The translations under genes and the position numbers were made by a program. Below are positions 14,645 through 20,559 of a stretch of DNA of 32,738 nt, piece by piece (within the stretch, counting starts at the first letter, position 1; each line of letters begins with the position of its first letter). The notes under the pieces are model-generated. The model saw nothing but the letters and a program-made list of their open reading frames with translations. It was not told the origin of the DNA and did not search any database. Source of the DNA: a virus; IMG/VR virus record IMGVR_UViG_3300033141_003935, positions 1 through 32,738 of that record, one strand, 5' to 3'.

Positions 14645-15328
14645 ATGATTATGTATCCAAAAATAGACACACTTTTTAAAAGAGGTTGTAAAGGCAAACT
14701 AATTTTGGGAGAATGGGCTTGTCCTGAGTTTGAATATCTGGCTAATAATAAGTGGTTGGCAACAGAAAAGATAGATGGGACGAATATTAGAGTTTACTGG
14801 TCACATATTAAAAAAACATTTGAGATAGGCGGAAGAACTGATAACGCTCAAATACCAACTTTCCTTTTTAAGAAATTGACAGGGATATTTACGAAAGATA
14901 AATTTATAAAATTGTTTCCTTCGACAGATATCTGTTTATACGGCGAGGGTTTTGGAAATAAAATTCAGAAAGTAGGTAGCCAATATATTAAAAACGATGT
15001 GGATTTTATTTTATTTGATGCTTTGGTTGGTAAATGGTGGCTTAAAAGAGAAGATGTTAGGAATATAGCTTGTAGTTTAGATTTGAAACTTGTTCCTGAA
15101 TATTCTTTATTAACTTTATACGAAGCTATAAATTTAATAAAGAAAGGCATTAAATCTACTTGTACTGAATTATCCATCGCAAATAACTTACTTACTGAGG
15201 GGCTAGTCTTGAAACCGAAGGTGGAATTGAAAGACAGAGCTGGTAATAGAATTATCACTAAAATAAAACATAAAGATTTCAATAATATAAATGATGAGGA
15301 GTTTGACTTTTGGGTAAGTTCAAAGTAA
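14645..15328 (+). CDS. RNA ligase (Rnl2-like nucleotidyltransferase)
   Basis: 227 residues with the motifs of the ATP-dependent RNA ligase family: motif I E-K-I-D-G-T-N with the nucleotide-accepting lysine at K42, a central L-Y-G-E-G-F (motif III region), V-D-F-I-L-F-D-A, motif IV L-T-E-G-L-V-L-K-P, and motif V I-T-K-I-K-H-K-D-F. It is short, lacking a large C-terminal domain. Such phage ligases seal nicked RNA, for example tRNA cut by host defence nucleases; whether that applies here is inference. The start has TAGGTAA upstream. It follows two small membrane genes; no polynucleotide kinase lies beside it. Confidence 0.88.
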   Translation: MIMYPKIDTLFKRGCKGKLILGEWACPEFEYLANNKWLATEKIDGTNIRVYWSHIKKTFEIGGRTDNAQIPTFLFKKLTGIFTKDKFIKLFPSTDICLYGEGFGNKIQKVGSQYIKNDVDFILFDALVGKWWLKREDVRNIACSLDLKLVPEYSLLTLYEAINLIKKGIKSTCTELSIANNLLTEGLVLKPKVELKDRAGNRIITKIKHKDFNNINDEEFDFWVSSK

Positions 15329-15361
15329 AAAACAAGTAATCAATTTAACGAGGAAGCGAAA

Positions 15362-15667
15362 ATGGGAGCAGAAGGTACAATAGAAATTTATGATTATGAC
15401 ATTGTTAGAAAAATAGAATTAGAAATCAACACTACAATTAAAGATGAAGCTAATTATGTTTCTTTTCCAGGATATATATGCGATTGGACGTGCAATGATA
15501 AGAACGTGTGCTTTACTTACTTCGGCGAAAACACACTTTACGAGGATGACTTTGATCGTAAAATAGAATTTGAAATAATAGAAGAAGTTGTCCAAGAATT
15601 TTGGAAATTGTTTAAAGAAAGATGTCATAAAGAAGCGTCATTATTATTTCAAGAAGTGTGGACTTAG
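15362..15667 (+). CDS. Hypothetical phage protein
   Basis: 101 residues starting MGAEGTIEIYDYDIVRKIEL. Acidic and rich in aromatic residues, with D-W-T-C and Y-F-G-E-N-T-L-Y-E-D-D-F in the middle and a helical acidic C-terminus. Small phage proteins with a similar M-G-A-E-G-T-I start exist in other phages to my memory, without known function. A good ribosome site (ACGAGGAAGC) precedes the start. Downstream is a 140-bp AT-rich gap with weak hairpins only. Confidence 0.7.
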   Translation: MGAEGTIEIYDYDIVRKIELEINTTIKDEANYVSFPGYICDWTCNDKNVCFTYFGENTLYEDDFDRKIEFEIIEEVVQEFWKLFKERCHKEASLLFQEVWT

Positions 15668-15807
15668 TTTATGTTTACTGATACTTTATGTTTTTAGTTA
15701 TAGGTTCGAAATAAAAAATCCTCTTTTAAATAAGAGATTTAAATAAAAAAAACAACAATGCCTTAATTAGGGCTTAATTCTTTTATTAATTAATTATGAG
15801 GTGACTT

Positions 15808-16893
15808 ATGTACGATCGTAGTGATGTTGAAAATATTCTTATAGATGTAAAGAGTTTTAGTCTTTACATGCCGAAAGACATCCGCTATATAGTTTTGAAT
15901 GAAAAAGGAAATAAATTCGATGAGTCGATGTACGGACCAATGATTTCAATAATATATAAATGCAAGTTTTCACAGACGACAAGGGCGCATTTTGATAAAA
16001 TATATCAGACTTTAGAGGAAGCGGAGCAGGATTATCTGAGGCTGATAAATTATTTTGAAAAGGATTTTAAAGATTTAAAACTCGGTAACAACAGAATTTT
16101 CATACCAGTTCGCCGAATAGAAGCTGCCTTACATCACAATGTTTATTCGGGAGCTGAGTTAGATTTGGATTTGGGTGATGTACCTGGTAACTTACCTGAT
16201 AATTTACGTTATGTTGCTTTTAAGAATGTTTTAAAATCGGACTTTGATTGTTTTATTGCGCAAATTGAGAGTCTTCGAAGTAAAAATAGACAACTTATAC
16301 AGAGTTATTCTTTTATTAACCTTCCTGAGTTTAGTTGCTATACCAAAACAAGCGATTTTTATTCTCTATTACTTTTTAATTCTTATAATAAAGATTCTGA
16401 CGGTACTATAACTACTACTAAGCCTGCGATTTCGATTAGTACTCGTCTTCGGTTTTGTTTGACAACCTTTTTTAGCACTTTTGATGAAGCGAAAGCAGCT
16501 TATGCGAAAGTGAAAGCTATTTTGGATTATCATTCGAATGAATTCATCGAAGTTGTTTGTGATGAAAGTAAAATTTATACAAATCGTAATTTTGATATTT
16601 TGGCGAGTTATCAGATCGGTCACAAATCGCATCAAAAGATTAAGGTTGAAATTCTTATACCTTCTAAATTTGGGCAAATTTACGCTCCATCGTTAATATT
16701 TAAATATAGTAATTCCGAAGATATAAAACATCATTATTTGGCGCTAGTTGATCAAATACGCAATAAACAGGCATTAAAGGCGTCTCGACCGCAATTAGCT
16801 TCTAAACATTTGTTTTGGAACGATATGCAGATTATTGAAAAGGATGCTAAGGATGCTATTGAGAAGGATTGGGTGCTAATTAACCACGTTTAA
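15808..16893 (+). CDS. Hypothetical protein with internal duplication
   Basis: 361 residues, no membrane segment, no recognised domain. Two halves resemble one another: M-P-K-D-I-R-Y near residue 21 followed by ISIIYKCKFSQTT...TLEEAEQDYLRLINYFEKDF, and L-P-D-N-L-R-Y near 129 followed by AISISTRLRFCLTT...TFDEAKAAYAKVKAILDYHSNEF. The shared plan is a beta-strand-rich segment followed by a long helix. A GAGGTGACTT leader, the same as before the gene at 9496, precedes the ATG. A strong terminator lies 8 bp after the stop, so this is the last gene of its operon. Confidence 0.7.
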   Translation: MYDRSDVENILIDVKSFSLYMPKDIRYIVLNEKGNKFDESMYGPMISIIYKCKFSQTTRAHFDKIYQTLEEAEQDYLRLINYFEKDFKDLKLGNNRIFIPVRRIEAALHHNVYSGAELDLDLGDVPGNLPDNLRYVAFKNVLKSDFDCFIAQIESLRSKNRQLIQSYSFINLPEFSCYTKTSDFYSLLLFNSYNKDSDGTITTTKPAISISTRLRFCLTTFFSTFDEAKAAYAKVKAILDYHSNEFIEVVCDESKIYTNRNFDILASYQIGHKSHQKIKVEILIPSKFGQIYAPSLIFKYSNSEDIKHHYLALVDQIRNKQALKASRPQLASKHLFWNDMQIIEKDAKDAIEKDWVLINHV

Positions 16894-16901
16894 TTGATAA
16901 G

Positions 16902-16933
16902 AGTCGTACTTGAATTAGTGCGGCTTTATTTTT
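16902..16933 (+). terminator. Rho-independent terminator
   Basis: An 8-bp stem AGTCGTAC (16902-16909) / GTGCGGCT (16918-16925), with two G-T pairs and an 8-nt loop, is followed by TTATTTTT. It closes the plus-strand operon ending at 16893. Its T-tract is also the first part of the direct repeat that starts at 16926. Confidence 0.75.
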
Positions 16934-16953
16934 CAATGCCAGCACCGCGTTGG
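16926..16953 (+). repeat. Cassette-boundary direct repeat, copy 1
   Basis: 28 bp beginning TTATTTTTCAATGCCAGC and ending ACCGCGTTGG, identical to copy 3 (17903-17930). It contains an imperfect dyad CAATGC-N7-GCGTTG. It lies between the terminator stem and the lone MORN_2 gene. Confidence 0.85.
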
Positions 16954-16986
16954 CTAACAATTTATGATATAGAGGTGTAAAAATAA

Positions 16987-17412
16987 ATGAAGAATTACTT
17001 GGAAGATGACGGCGTTCAAGTATGGTGGTATGACAATGGGCAAATAAAAGAAATAAAAACATCAGGCAATAAGGCGAAAGGTTTTTGGCAACGTTGGCAT
17101 GAAAACGGGCAGACAGATATTATTTTCAGAGGCGATACTTATATAAGATATTATGACACAGGTCAAATAGCAAATAAGGGCAACTATACTAAATACAGTG
17201 ATAGAACTGGTAAGTGGGAAGCTTTTTTCGAGGATGGAAGTGTAAAATCAATCTCACACTTTAAAGACGGAAAGTTACACGGATATCGTGAAGTTCGTAA
17301 CGCCGCTGGTGATATAACCTACAAAGGAAGTTATAAAAATGGATATGAAGATAGTGTTGATGGAAGGGGTGCAAAAGTAATTATAGAAACTCTTACGGGA
17401 GTGTATGGCTAA
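16987..17412 (+). CDS. Lone MORN_2-type (YwqK-like) protein
   Basis: 141 residues made almost wholly of divergent MORN_2 repeats: VWWYDNGQIKEI, RWHENGQTDIIF, RYYDTGQIANKG, AFFEDGSVKSIS followed by HFKDGKLHGYREV. It lacks the N-domain of the 0-7.5 kb family and its repeats are far less uniform, so it is a separate lineage rather than a recent copy. AGAGGTG precedes the ATG. It sits between copies 1 and 2 of the 26-28-bp direct repeat, as a one-gene cassette. Related proteins are often annotated as YwqK antitoxins; no partner toxin is visible beside it. Confidence 0.75.
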   Translation: MKNYLEDDGVQVWWYDNGQIKEIKTSGNKAKGFWQRWHENGQTDIIFRGDTYIRYYDTGQIANKGNYTKYSDRTGKWEAFFEDGSVKSISHFKDGKLHGYREVRNAAGDITYKGSYKNGYEDSVDGRGAKVIIETLTGVYG

Positions 17413-17427
17413 TCATTACTAGTTATT

Positions 17428-17453
17428 TTATTTTTCAATGCCAGTACCGCGTT
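17428..17453 (+). repeat. Cassette-boundary direct repeat, copy 2
   Basis: 26 bp matching the other two copies except for one C-to-T change (AGTACC instead of AGCACC), diverging after GCGTT. It lies 15 bp after the MORN_2 cassette gene and just before the leader of the next gene. Confidence 0.8.
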
Positions 17454-17469
17454 TTATATTTTTACAACA
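17452..17469 (+). repeat. 18-bp leader repeat, copy 1
   Basis: TTTTATATTTTTACAACA, followed by TTTTAGAGG, lies directly upstream of the gene starting at 17486. The same 18 bases occur at 18738-18755 upstream of the zinc-ribbon gene, also followed by a TTTTAAGAGG ribosome site. It may be a shared promoter or leader; AT-richness weakens the case slightly. Confidence 0.6.
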
Positions 17470-17485
17470 TTTTAGAGGGACAACT

Positions 17486-17893
17486 ATGAAAACAATGGAC
17501 ATTAACATCCTTAGGGATTTATGCGAAAGGCGCGAAAAAGAAAAATTAATAATTGATAAGGAATTATCGCATATTAGGGCTTTAATAGCTTTATGTGAAG
17601 ATGCCCAAAATGACACTGGGGGGAAGCATAAAAAAATAAATAAAGGGAAGGTGGTAAATGACGCATGCAGAGATATGATTGGAGAATTTTGCTCTAATGA
17701 TATTAAAGAGATACTAAATAATTATATTGATGCGGAGGTAAGGCAAATTACTTTATCCTATATTTCGGCGCTGTTAGGGAAATTATCGAAAGCGGGGGTA
17801 TTGGTTAGATCAAAACGGGGGCTCAGAGTGGGTAGTTCTAATTATTATGTGGTGAAACCTGAGGGCGGGATTAATAATGCTAAAGAAGGCTGA
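17486..17893 (+). CDS. Coiled-coil / winged-helix-like protein
   Basis: 135 residues from ATG 17486, chosen over an in-frame ATG at 17438 because AGAGGGA lies just upstream and the earlier ATG falls within the direct repeat. Residues 1-45 (MKTMDINILRDLCERREKEK to IRALIALCED) look like a coiled coil. The C-terminal 70 residues (IKEILNNYI, ITLSYISALLGKLSKAGVLV, RSKRGLRVGSSNYYVVKP) have a winged-helix pattern: helix, recognition-like helix, then two strands with a wing. A small DNA-binding regulator is likely but not shown. It fills the interval between direct-repeat copies 2 and 3. Confidence 0.65.
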   Translation: MKTMDINILRDLCERREKEKLIIDKELSHIRALIALCEDAQNDTGGKHKKINKGKVVNDACRDMIGEFCSNDIKEILNNYIDAEVRQITLSYISALLGKLSKAGVLVRSKRGLRVGSSNYYVVKPEGGINNAKEG

Positions 17894-17902
17894 ATACCTA
17901 CA

Positions 17903-17930
17903 TTATTTTTCAATGCCAGCACCGCGTTGG
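17903..17930 (+). repeat. Cassette-boundary direct repeat, copy 3
   Basis: 28 bp identical to 16926-16953. On the minus strand it encodes the last residues (Q-R-G-A-G-I-E-K-stop) of the gene at 17903-18319, so here the repeat doubles as coding sequence; similarity with copy 1 continues weakly for another ~8 bp (TTGGYTARC). Confidence 0.85.
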
Positions 17931-18319
17931 TTAGCTATAATAGTTAATATCCGTAGGGTGTCATCGTGTTGTTCTTTTATTGTAGATTTAAAATTTGTAA
18001 TTTCATCTTTAATGTCTTGATGTAGTTTTTCGAGTGCTATCGATAACGTATCTTTAGTAATATAATTAGAATTTAATTCTCTGTTAAGGTCGCTACATTT
18101 TTTTTTGAATTCATTTTTAGTTACAAAATTAGAGAGTGTCCACAAGAACAGGTAGATAGTTGTACATGCCATTAATATCGCAAGAAAGAATTCGGATTTT
18201 TCTAACACTTCGAAATGTGTCGAGATAAACGTATCATAGAAATTATTAAATTTCATGGCTAAGGTAACAAATAATCCAATACCACTGAATATACTTATTA
18301 TCTTGATGTTTTTATTCAT
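17903..18319 (-). CDS. Membrane protein with coiled-coil tail
   Basis: 138 residues with two hydrophobic segments (IISIFSGIGLFVTLAM near 7-22 and FFLAILMACTTIYLFLW near 44-60), then a charged coiled-coil-like tail (KKCSDLNRELNSN ... IALEKLHQDIKDEITN). The ATG overlaps the stop of the upstream membrane gene as ATGA. Two membrane segments plus a coiled coil would suit a holin or lysis accessory protein, by context only. The final eight codons and the stop coincide exactly with the direct repeat found twice more at 16926 and 17428, so the 3' end may have been supplied or copied by that repeat. Confidence 0.65.
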   Translation of the reverse strand: MNKNIKIISIFSGIGLFVTLAMKFNNFYDTFISTHFEVLEKSEFFLAILMACTTIYLFLWTLSNFVTKNEFKKKCSDLNRELNSNYITKDTLSIALEKLHQDIKDEITNFKSTIKEQHDDTLRILTIIANQRGAGIEK

Positions 18320-18672
18320 TTTTTGTTTATTTGTAAAACGGTCACTATTGCTACAGTAGTTAGAAGAACAGTATTAATGCTAAAAGCTATCGCCATAGCT
18401 TGCGGATAAATAGCTCCTAAATCTTTAGAGAGGTATAGTAGATAATTGATAATATAACTTGAAAAGCATATCAGAGCACTAGCACGTAGCGCTTTAGTAG
18501 TTTTAGTATAATATACATAGGACGCTGCTAAAAAGCCGTAAATTACGCTGAATCCGCTAAAGCGTTCTATAAATAATTTTATTTGTAATGGGAAGGAGTT
18601 TATTATTACTATTAAAGTTAGCAAAACTGATAGTGATATTAAAACCGCAGCTATTAATTTAGTATGTTTCAT
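18316..18672 (-). CDS. Small polytopic membrane protein (holin-like paralogue 1)
   Basis: 118 residues starting MKHTKLIAAVLISLS at ATG 18672 (AAAGAGAAACC upstream); an upstream in-frame start at 18708 lacks a ribosome site. About four hydrophobic segments are visible. The C-terminal half (YIINYLLYLSKDLGAIY, AMAIAFSINTVLLTTVAIVT, VLQINKK) closely matches the shorter protein at 19459-19698, so the two are paralogues. Size, topology and closeness to amidase and GTA-type holin suggest a holin-like role. It may instead be an antiholin; the sequence does not decide. Confidence 0.7.
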   Translation of the reverse strand: MKHTKLIAAVLISLSVLLTLIVIINSFPLQIKLFIERFSGFSVIYGFLAASYVYYTKTTKALRASALICFSSYIINYLLYLSKDLGAIYPQAMAIAFSINTVLLTTVAIVTVLQINKK

Positions 18673-18737
18673 TGGTTTCTCTTTTAAATAAAATAGTAGA
18701 TTGTACAAAAATTATATACAATTAAACTATAACATAT

Positions 18738-18755
18738 TTTTATATTTTTACAACA
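18738..18755 (+). repeat. 18-bp leader repeat, copy 2
   Basis: Identical to 17452-17469. It precedes the plus-strand zinc-ribbon gene and is followed by TTTTAAGAGGAG, which includes the ribosome site. Confidence 0.6.
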
Positions 18756-18779
18756 ATTTTAAGAGGAGTAGTGGTTGAC

Positions 18780-19010
18780 ATGACTGATGATACAAATGAT
18801 ACAAATTACTGTTGTAGGCGCTTTCAAACTGATGAAACAAATTACTGTTTTTGGCGACTTCAAAAGGATACACATTGTAAAAACGCAACGTACGAGACGG
18901 ATTGTGGGTCAAGATATACATTTTCAAGTGGACGTATTAAAGACCATTACTACCATACGTTTTGCCCCTACTGTGGCAGAGAATATAAAGAAGTGAAGGA
19001 TGAGCAATAG
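18780..19010 (+). CDS. Small zinc-ribbon-like phage protein
   Basis: 76 residues from ATG 18780; a GTG at 18771 is too close to the AAGAGGAG site. The C-terminal half matches a common small phage pattern: HCKNATYETDCGSRYTF ... F-C-P-Y-C-G-R-E-Y, with the terminal C-x2-C and the upstream Cys residues likely binding zinc. The N-terminal part has two near-copies of T-N-Y-C-x-x-R-x-Q from a 36-bp imperfect duplication (18801-18828 and 18837-18864). It is the only plus-strand gene among minus-strand lysis genes. Its end abuts the holin gene tail to tail. Role unknown. Confidence 0.65.
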   Translation: MTDDTNDTNYCCRRFQTDETNYCFWRLQKDTHCKNATYETDCGSRYTFSSGRIKDHYYHTFCPYCGREYKEVKDEQ

Positions 19011-19040
19011 AAGCGAAAAGTTAACATCACCCGCTTTTTC
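19011..19040. terminator. Weak bidirectional terminator candidate
   Basis: AAGCG (19011-19015) pairs with CGCTT (19032-19036) across a 16-nt loop, with TTTTTC on the plus side. It lies between converging genes ending at 19010 and 19027. The stem is short, so this is tentative. Confidence 0.25.
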
Positions 19041-19440
19041 TAGCCACTCCTTTTATTTTTTCGTAAGTTCGTAATCCTCCCATGCCCAACATCGCAAATA
19101 CTAATTCTAGCAGGTCATTGAAGCCCAAGTCTTTTATAACGTGTCCGGTTATGATGCTAAGAAGGGGATTGATTATAAAGTGTACAGCAATTCCGATTGC
19201 ACACACCCAACCGATTGCGGGTCGCCAACCAGCAACAAAAACGCTTTTGTGAGCAGCTTCAACTTTATTGATTTCTGTTTGCGCTATAGCTGGCTGCTGT
19301 CTCATCCGTTCAAGCAGTATCTGCTTGTCTAGCCGCTCTCCATCAGTAGTAAAAAGTTTATCAAGTACGTTTCCGACCGCATCAATTGGAGAGACGATTT
19401 CTTTTATGCCTGTGCTAAATATTTTTGAGAAAAAGCCCAT
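19027..19440 (-). CDS. 3TM holin (GTA-type holin family)
   Basis: 137 residues matching the holin family first described for gene-transfer-agent release. An amphipathic N-terminal part carries the family pattern K-x-I-V-S-P-I-D-A-V-G-N-V-L-D and AQTEINKVEAAHKSVFVAGWRP. After G-W-R-P come hydrophobic segments (AIGWVCAIGIAVHFIINPL and LLELVFAMLGMGGL), ending K-I-K-G-V-A-R-K-S-G. It would form the membrane lesion that frees the amidase at lysis. AGGA precedes the ATG. It lies downstream of the amidase and of a small membrane gene in the same minus-strand operon. Confidence 0.85.
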   Translation of the reverse strand: MGFFSKIFSTGIKEIVSPIDAVGNVLDKLFTTDGERLDKQILLERMRQQPAIAQTEINKVEAAHKSVFVAGWRPAIGWVCAIGIAVHFIINPLLSIITGHVIKDLGFNDLLELVFAMLGMGGLRTYEKIKGVARKSG

Positions 19441-19458
19441 TATTCGTCCTCGATATTT

Positions 19459-19698
19459 TTATTCATTTTTTCTCAATTTCTCAATTTGCAAAACCGTAGC
19501 AATCGTAACAGTAATTAGTAAAATCGTATTAAAACTGAAAGCTATCACCATAGCTTTCAGATAACTAACACCCAAATCCATTGAAAGGCATAATACGTAA
19601 TTAATCATATACGCCAGTATCAAAACTCCTAAAGAAACAATTAATGCGCCTGTAACTAACGCACCTATAACCATCGTCACCAATTTAAGTTTTTTCAT
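19459..19698 (-). CDS. Small membrane protein (holin-like paralogue 2)
   Basis: 79 residues with two strong hydrophobic segments (VTMVIGALVTGALIVSLGVL and AFSFNTILLITVTIATVLQI) separated by Y-M-I-N-Y-V-L-C-L-S-M-D-L-G. It is homologous to the C-terminal two thirds of the 118-residue protein at 18316-18672. The start ATG touches the amidase stop (TAAATG), so the genes are coupled. Two membrane segments, this size and the position between amidase and GTA-type holin suggest a holin or antiholin. Confidence 0.7.
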   Translation of the reverse strand: MKKLKLVTMVIGALVTGALIVSLGVLILAYMINYVLCLSMDLGVSYLKAMVIAFSFNTILLITVTIATVLQIEKLRKNE

Positions 19699-20181
19699 TT
19701 AACCATTCATATTTCTTATTAGATTTCTAATCTTATTCATATCTAAATTTGGACAGGTTTTACCTTGTTTTTTGCCGCTTTCAGTTTCGCAATGTCCGAG
19801 TACCGCATCGTAAGTTAATTGATATTTTCTCACCAATTCATTACACAACAGCATTATTGATTTTTCTTGACTCGCAGTTGCTGCATTTCCAACATAACAT
19901 ACTCCAATACTTTTTCTATTATACCCTAAACATTGTGATCCTTCTTCATTATCGTCCATAAATAAGCTGCTGTTGAGGTATCGTCCGCATTCTATTTGTC
20001 CATCAAGATTCTCAAAACGGCTGTTATTTTTAAAATCTTCGTAAGTCGGAAAACCGTTCATTATGACAAAATGATAACCGATATCTCGCCAACCTTTCGC
20101 CATATGCCAGTCTCGAATTGCTCTACAGCACCCCCACTCGCCTGCGGAGCAATGCAAAATTATGTTTGTGATTTTGCTCAT
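19699..20181 (-). CDS. N-acetylmuramoyl-L-alanine amidase (endolysin)
   Basis: 160 residues, a complete Amidase_2 (PGRP-like) zinc amidase that cuts the bond between N-acetylmuramic acid and the peptide stem in peptidoglycan. Visible signature: I-I-L-H-C-S-A-G with zinc ligand H10, W-H-M-A-K-G-W-R-D-I-G-Y-H-F with conserved H37, and G-H-C-E-T...K-T-C-P-N with the distal His and Cys. No signal peptide, so export should need a holin. ATG 20181 was chosen because it overlaps the upstream stop as ATGA; a longer frame from 20220 lacks a ribosome site. It is the lysis enzyme of the minus-strand block. Confidence 0.92.
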   Translation of the reverse strand: MSKITNIILHCSAGEWGCCRAIRDWHMAKGWRDIGYHFVIMNGFPTYEDFKNNSRFENLDGQIECGRYLNSSLFMDDNEEGSQCLGYNRKSIGVCYVGNAATASQEKSIMLLCNELVRKYQLTYDAVLGHCETESGKKQGKTCPNLDMNKIRNLIRNMNG

Positions 20182-20468
20182 TTTATTATTCCACTTAATC
20201 GTTTGAAAAATATTCTCCATTTTGAAATTCTGTATCCCTTCGGCAAATCTCTCGGATTTTTAAAAAACATAAAACCAAAAGGAATATTCATTTTTTCAGA
20301 TAATATTTTAACTTGAGATAATGTTAAAACTCCTGCTTTAATATCATTTGATATTTCTTCTTGTTTCCAAAGTTTTTCTATAAATTTAACAAATCCATCA
20401 TAGCCCCTTGCATAACAATAACAATTAAGCACTTCAATATCTAACTTTAGAATAACTTCTTTACCCAT
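20178..20468 (-). CDS. Regulator-like protein resembling the N-domain of ImmA/IrrE-type proteins
   Basis: 96 residues. The stretch LTLSQVKILSEKMNIPFGFM then FFKNPRDLP is typical of the HTH-containing N-terminal region of ImmA/IrrE-linked (COG2856-like) regulators, where the pattern T-L-x-Q-L-x-x-L-A...P-F-G-Y-x-F-L-x-x-P-P occurs. The metallopeptidase part with HExxH is absent, so this is either a stand-alone domain or a truncated gene ending in a basic tail (KRLSGIIK). It starts 15 bp beyond the tRNA 3' end and its TGA overlaps the amidase ATG. A regulatory role is an inference. Confidence 0.6.
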   Translation of the reverse strand: MGKEVILKLDIEVLNCYCYARGYDGFVKFIEKLWKQEEISNDIKAGVLTLSQVKILSEKMNIPFGFMFFKNPRDLPKGYRISKWRIFFKRLSGIIK

Positions 20469-20483
20469 GCGATAACTCTCAAA

Positions 20484-20558
20484 TGGTTGCAGAGGTGGGA
20501 TTTGAACCCACGACCTCCTGCTTATGAGACAGGTTAGCTACCACTGCTATACTCTGCT
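20484..20558 (-). tRNA. tRNA with CAT anticodon (Met or Ile2)
   Basis: 75 nt folding as a full cloverleaf on the minus strand. Acceptor AGCAGAG / CTCTGCA (first pair A-A mismatched), D stem TAGC / GCTA with loop AGTGGTA, anticodon stem CCTGT / GCAGG with loop CTCATAA, 5-nt variable loop AGGTC, T stem GTGGG / CCCAC with loop TTCAAAT, discriminator A and encoded CCA. The anticodon stem lacks the three G-C pairs of initiator tRNA, so an elongator Met, or an Ile2 read after lysidine modification, is more likely. It starts 1 nt after the stop of the Acb2-like gene, so it must be cut out of the operon mRNA. Confidence 0.93.
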
Positions 20559-20559
20559 A

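Noticed and set aside
15721-15780. Hairpins CTCTT-N6-AAGAG (15721-15736) and GCC...GGC near 15760 as terminators after the gene ending 15667.
   Set aside because: Stems are short and AT-rich and the plus-strand side lacks a T-tract directly after the first stem; not strong enough to list.
17428-17616. A 62-residue minus-strand frame ending in R-G-T-G-I-E-K.
   Set aside because: It lies wholly over the better supported plus-strand gene at 17486; its end only reflects direct-repeat copy 2.
18701-18721. An inverted repeat TTGTA...TACAA between divergent genes as an operator.
   Set aside because: Arms of 5 bp in a very AT-rich gap are expected by chance.
19749-20316. Plus-strand frames opposite the amidase and regulator genes.
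   Set aside because: No ribosome sites, no recognisable protein features, and they run against clear Amidase_2 coding sequence.
20484-20558. Calling the tRNA an initiator tRNA because of the A1-A72 mismatch.
   Set aside because: The anticodon stem CCTGT/GCAGG lacks the three consecutive G-C pairs of initiators.
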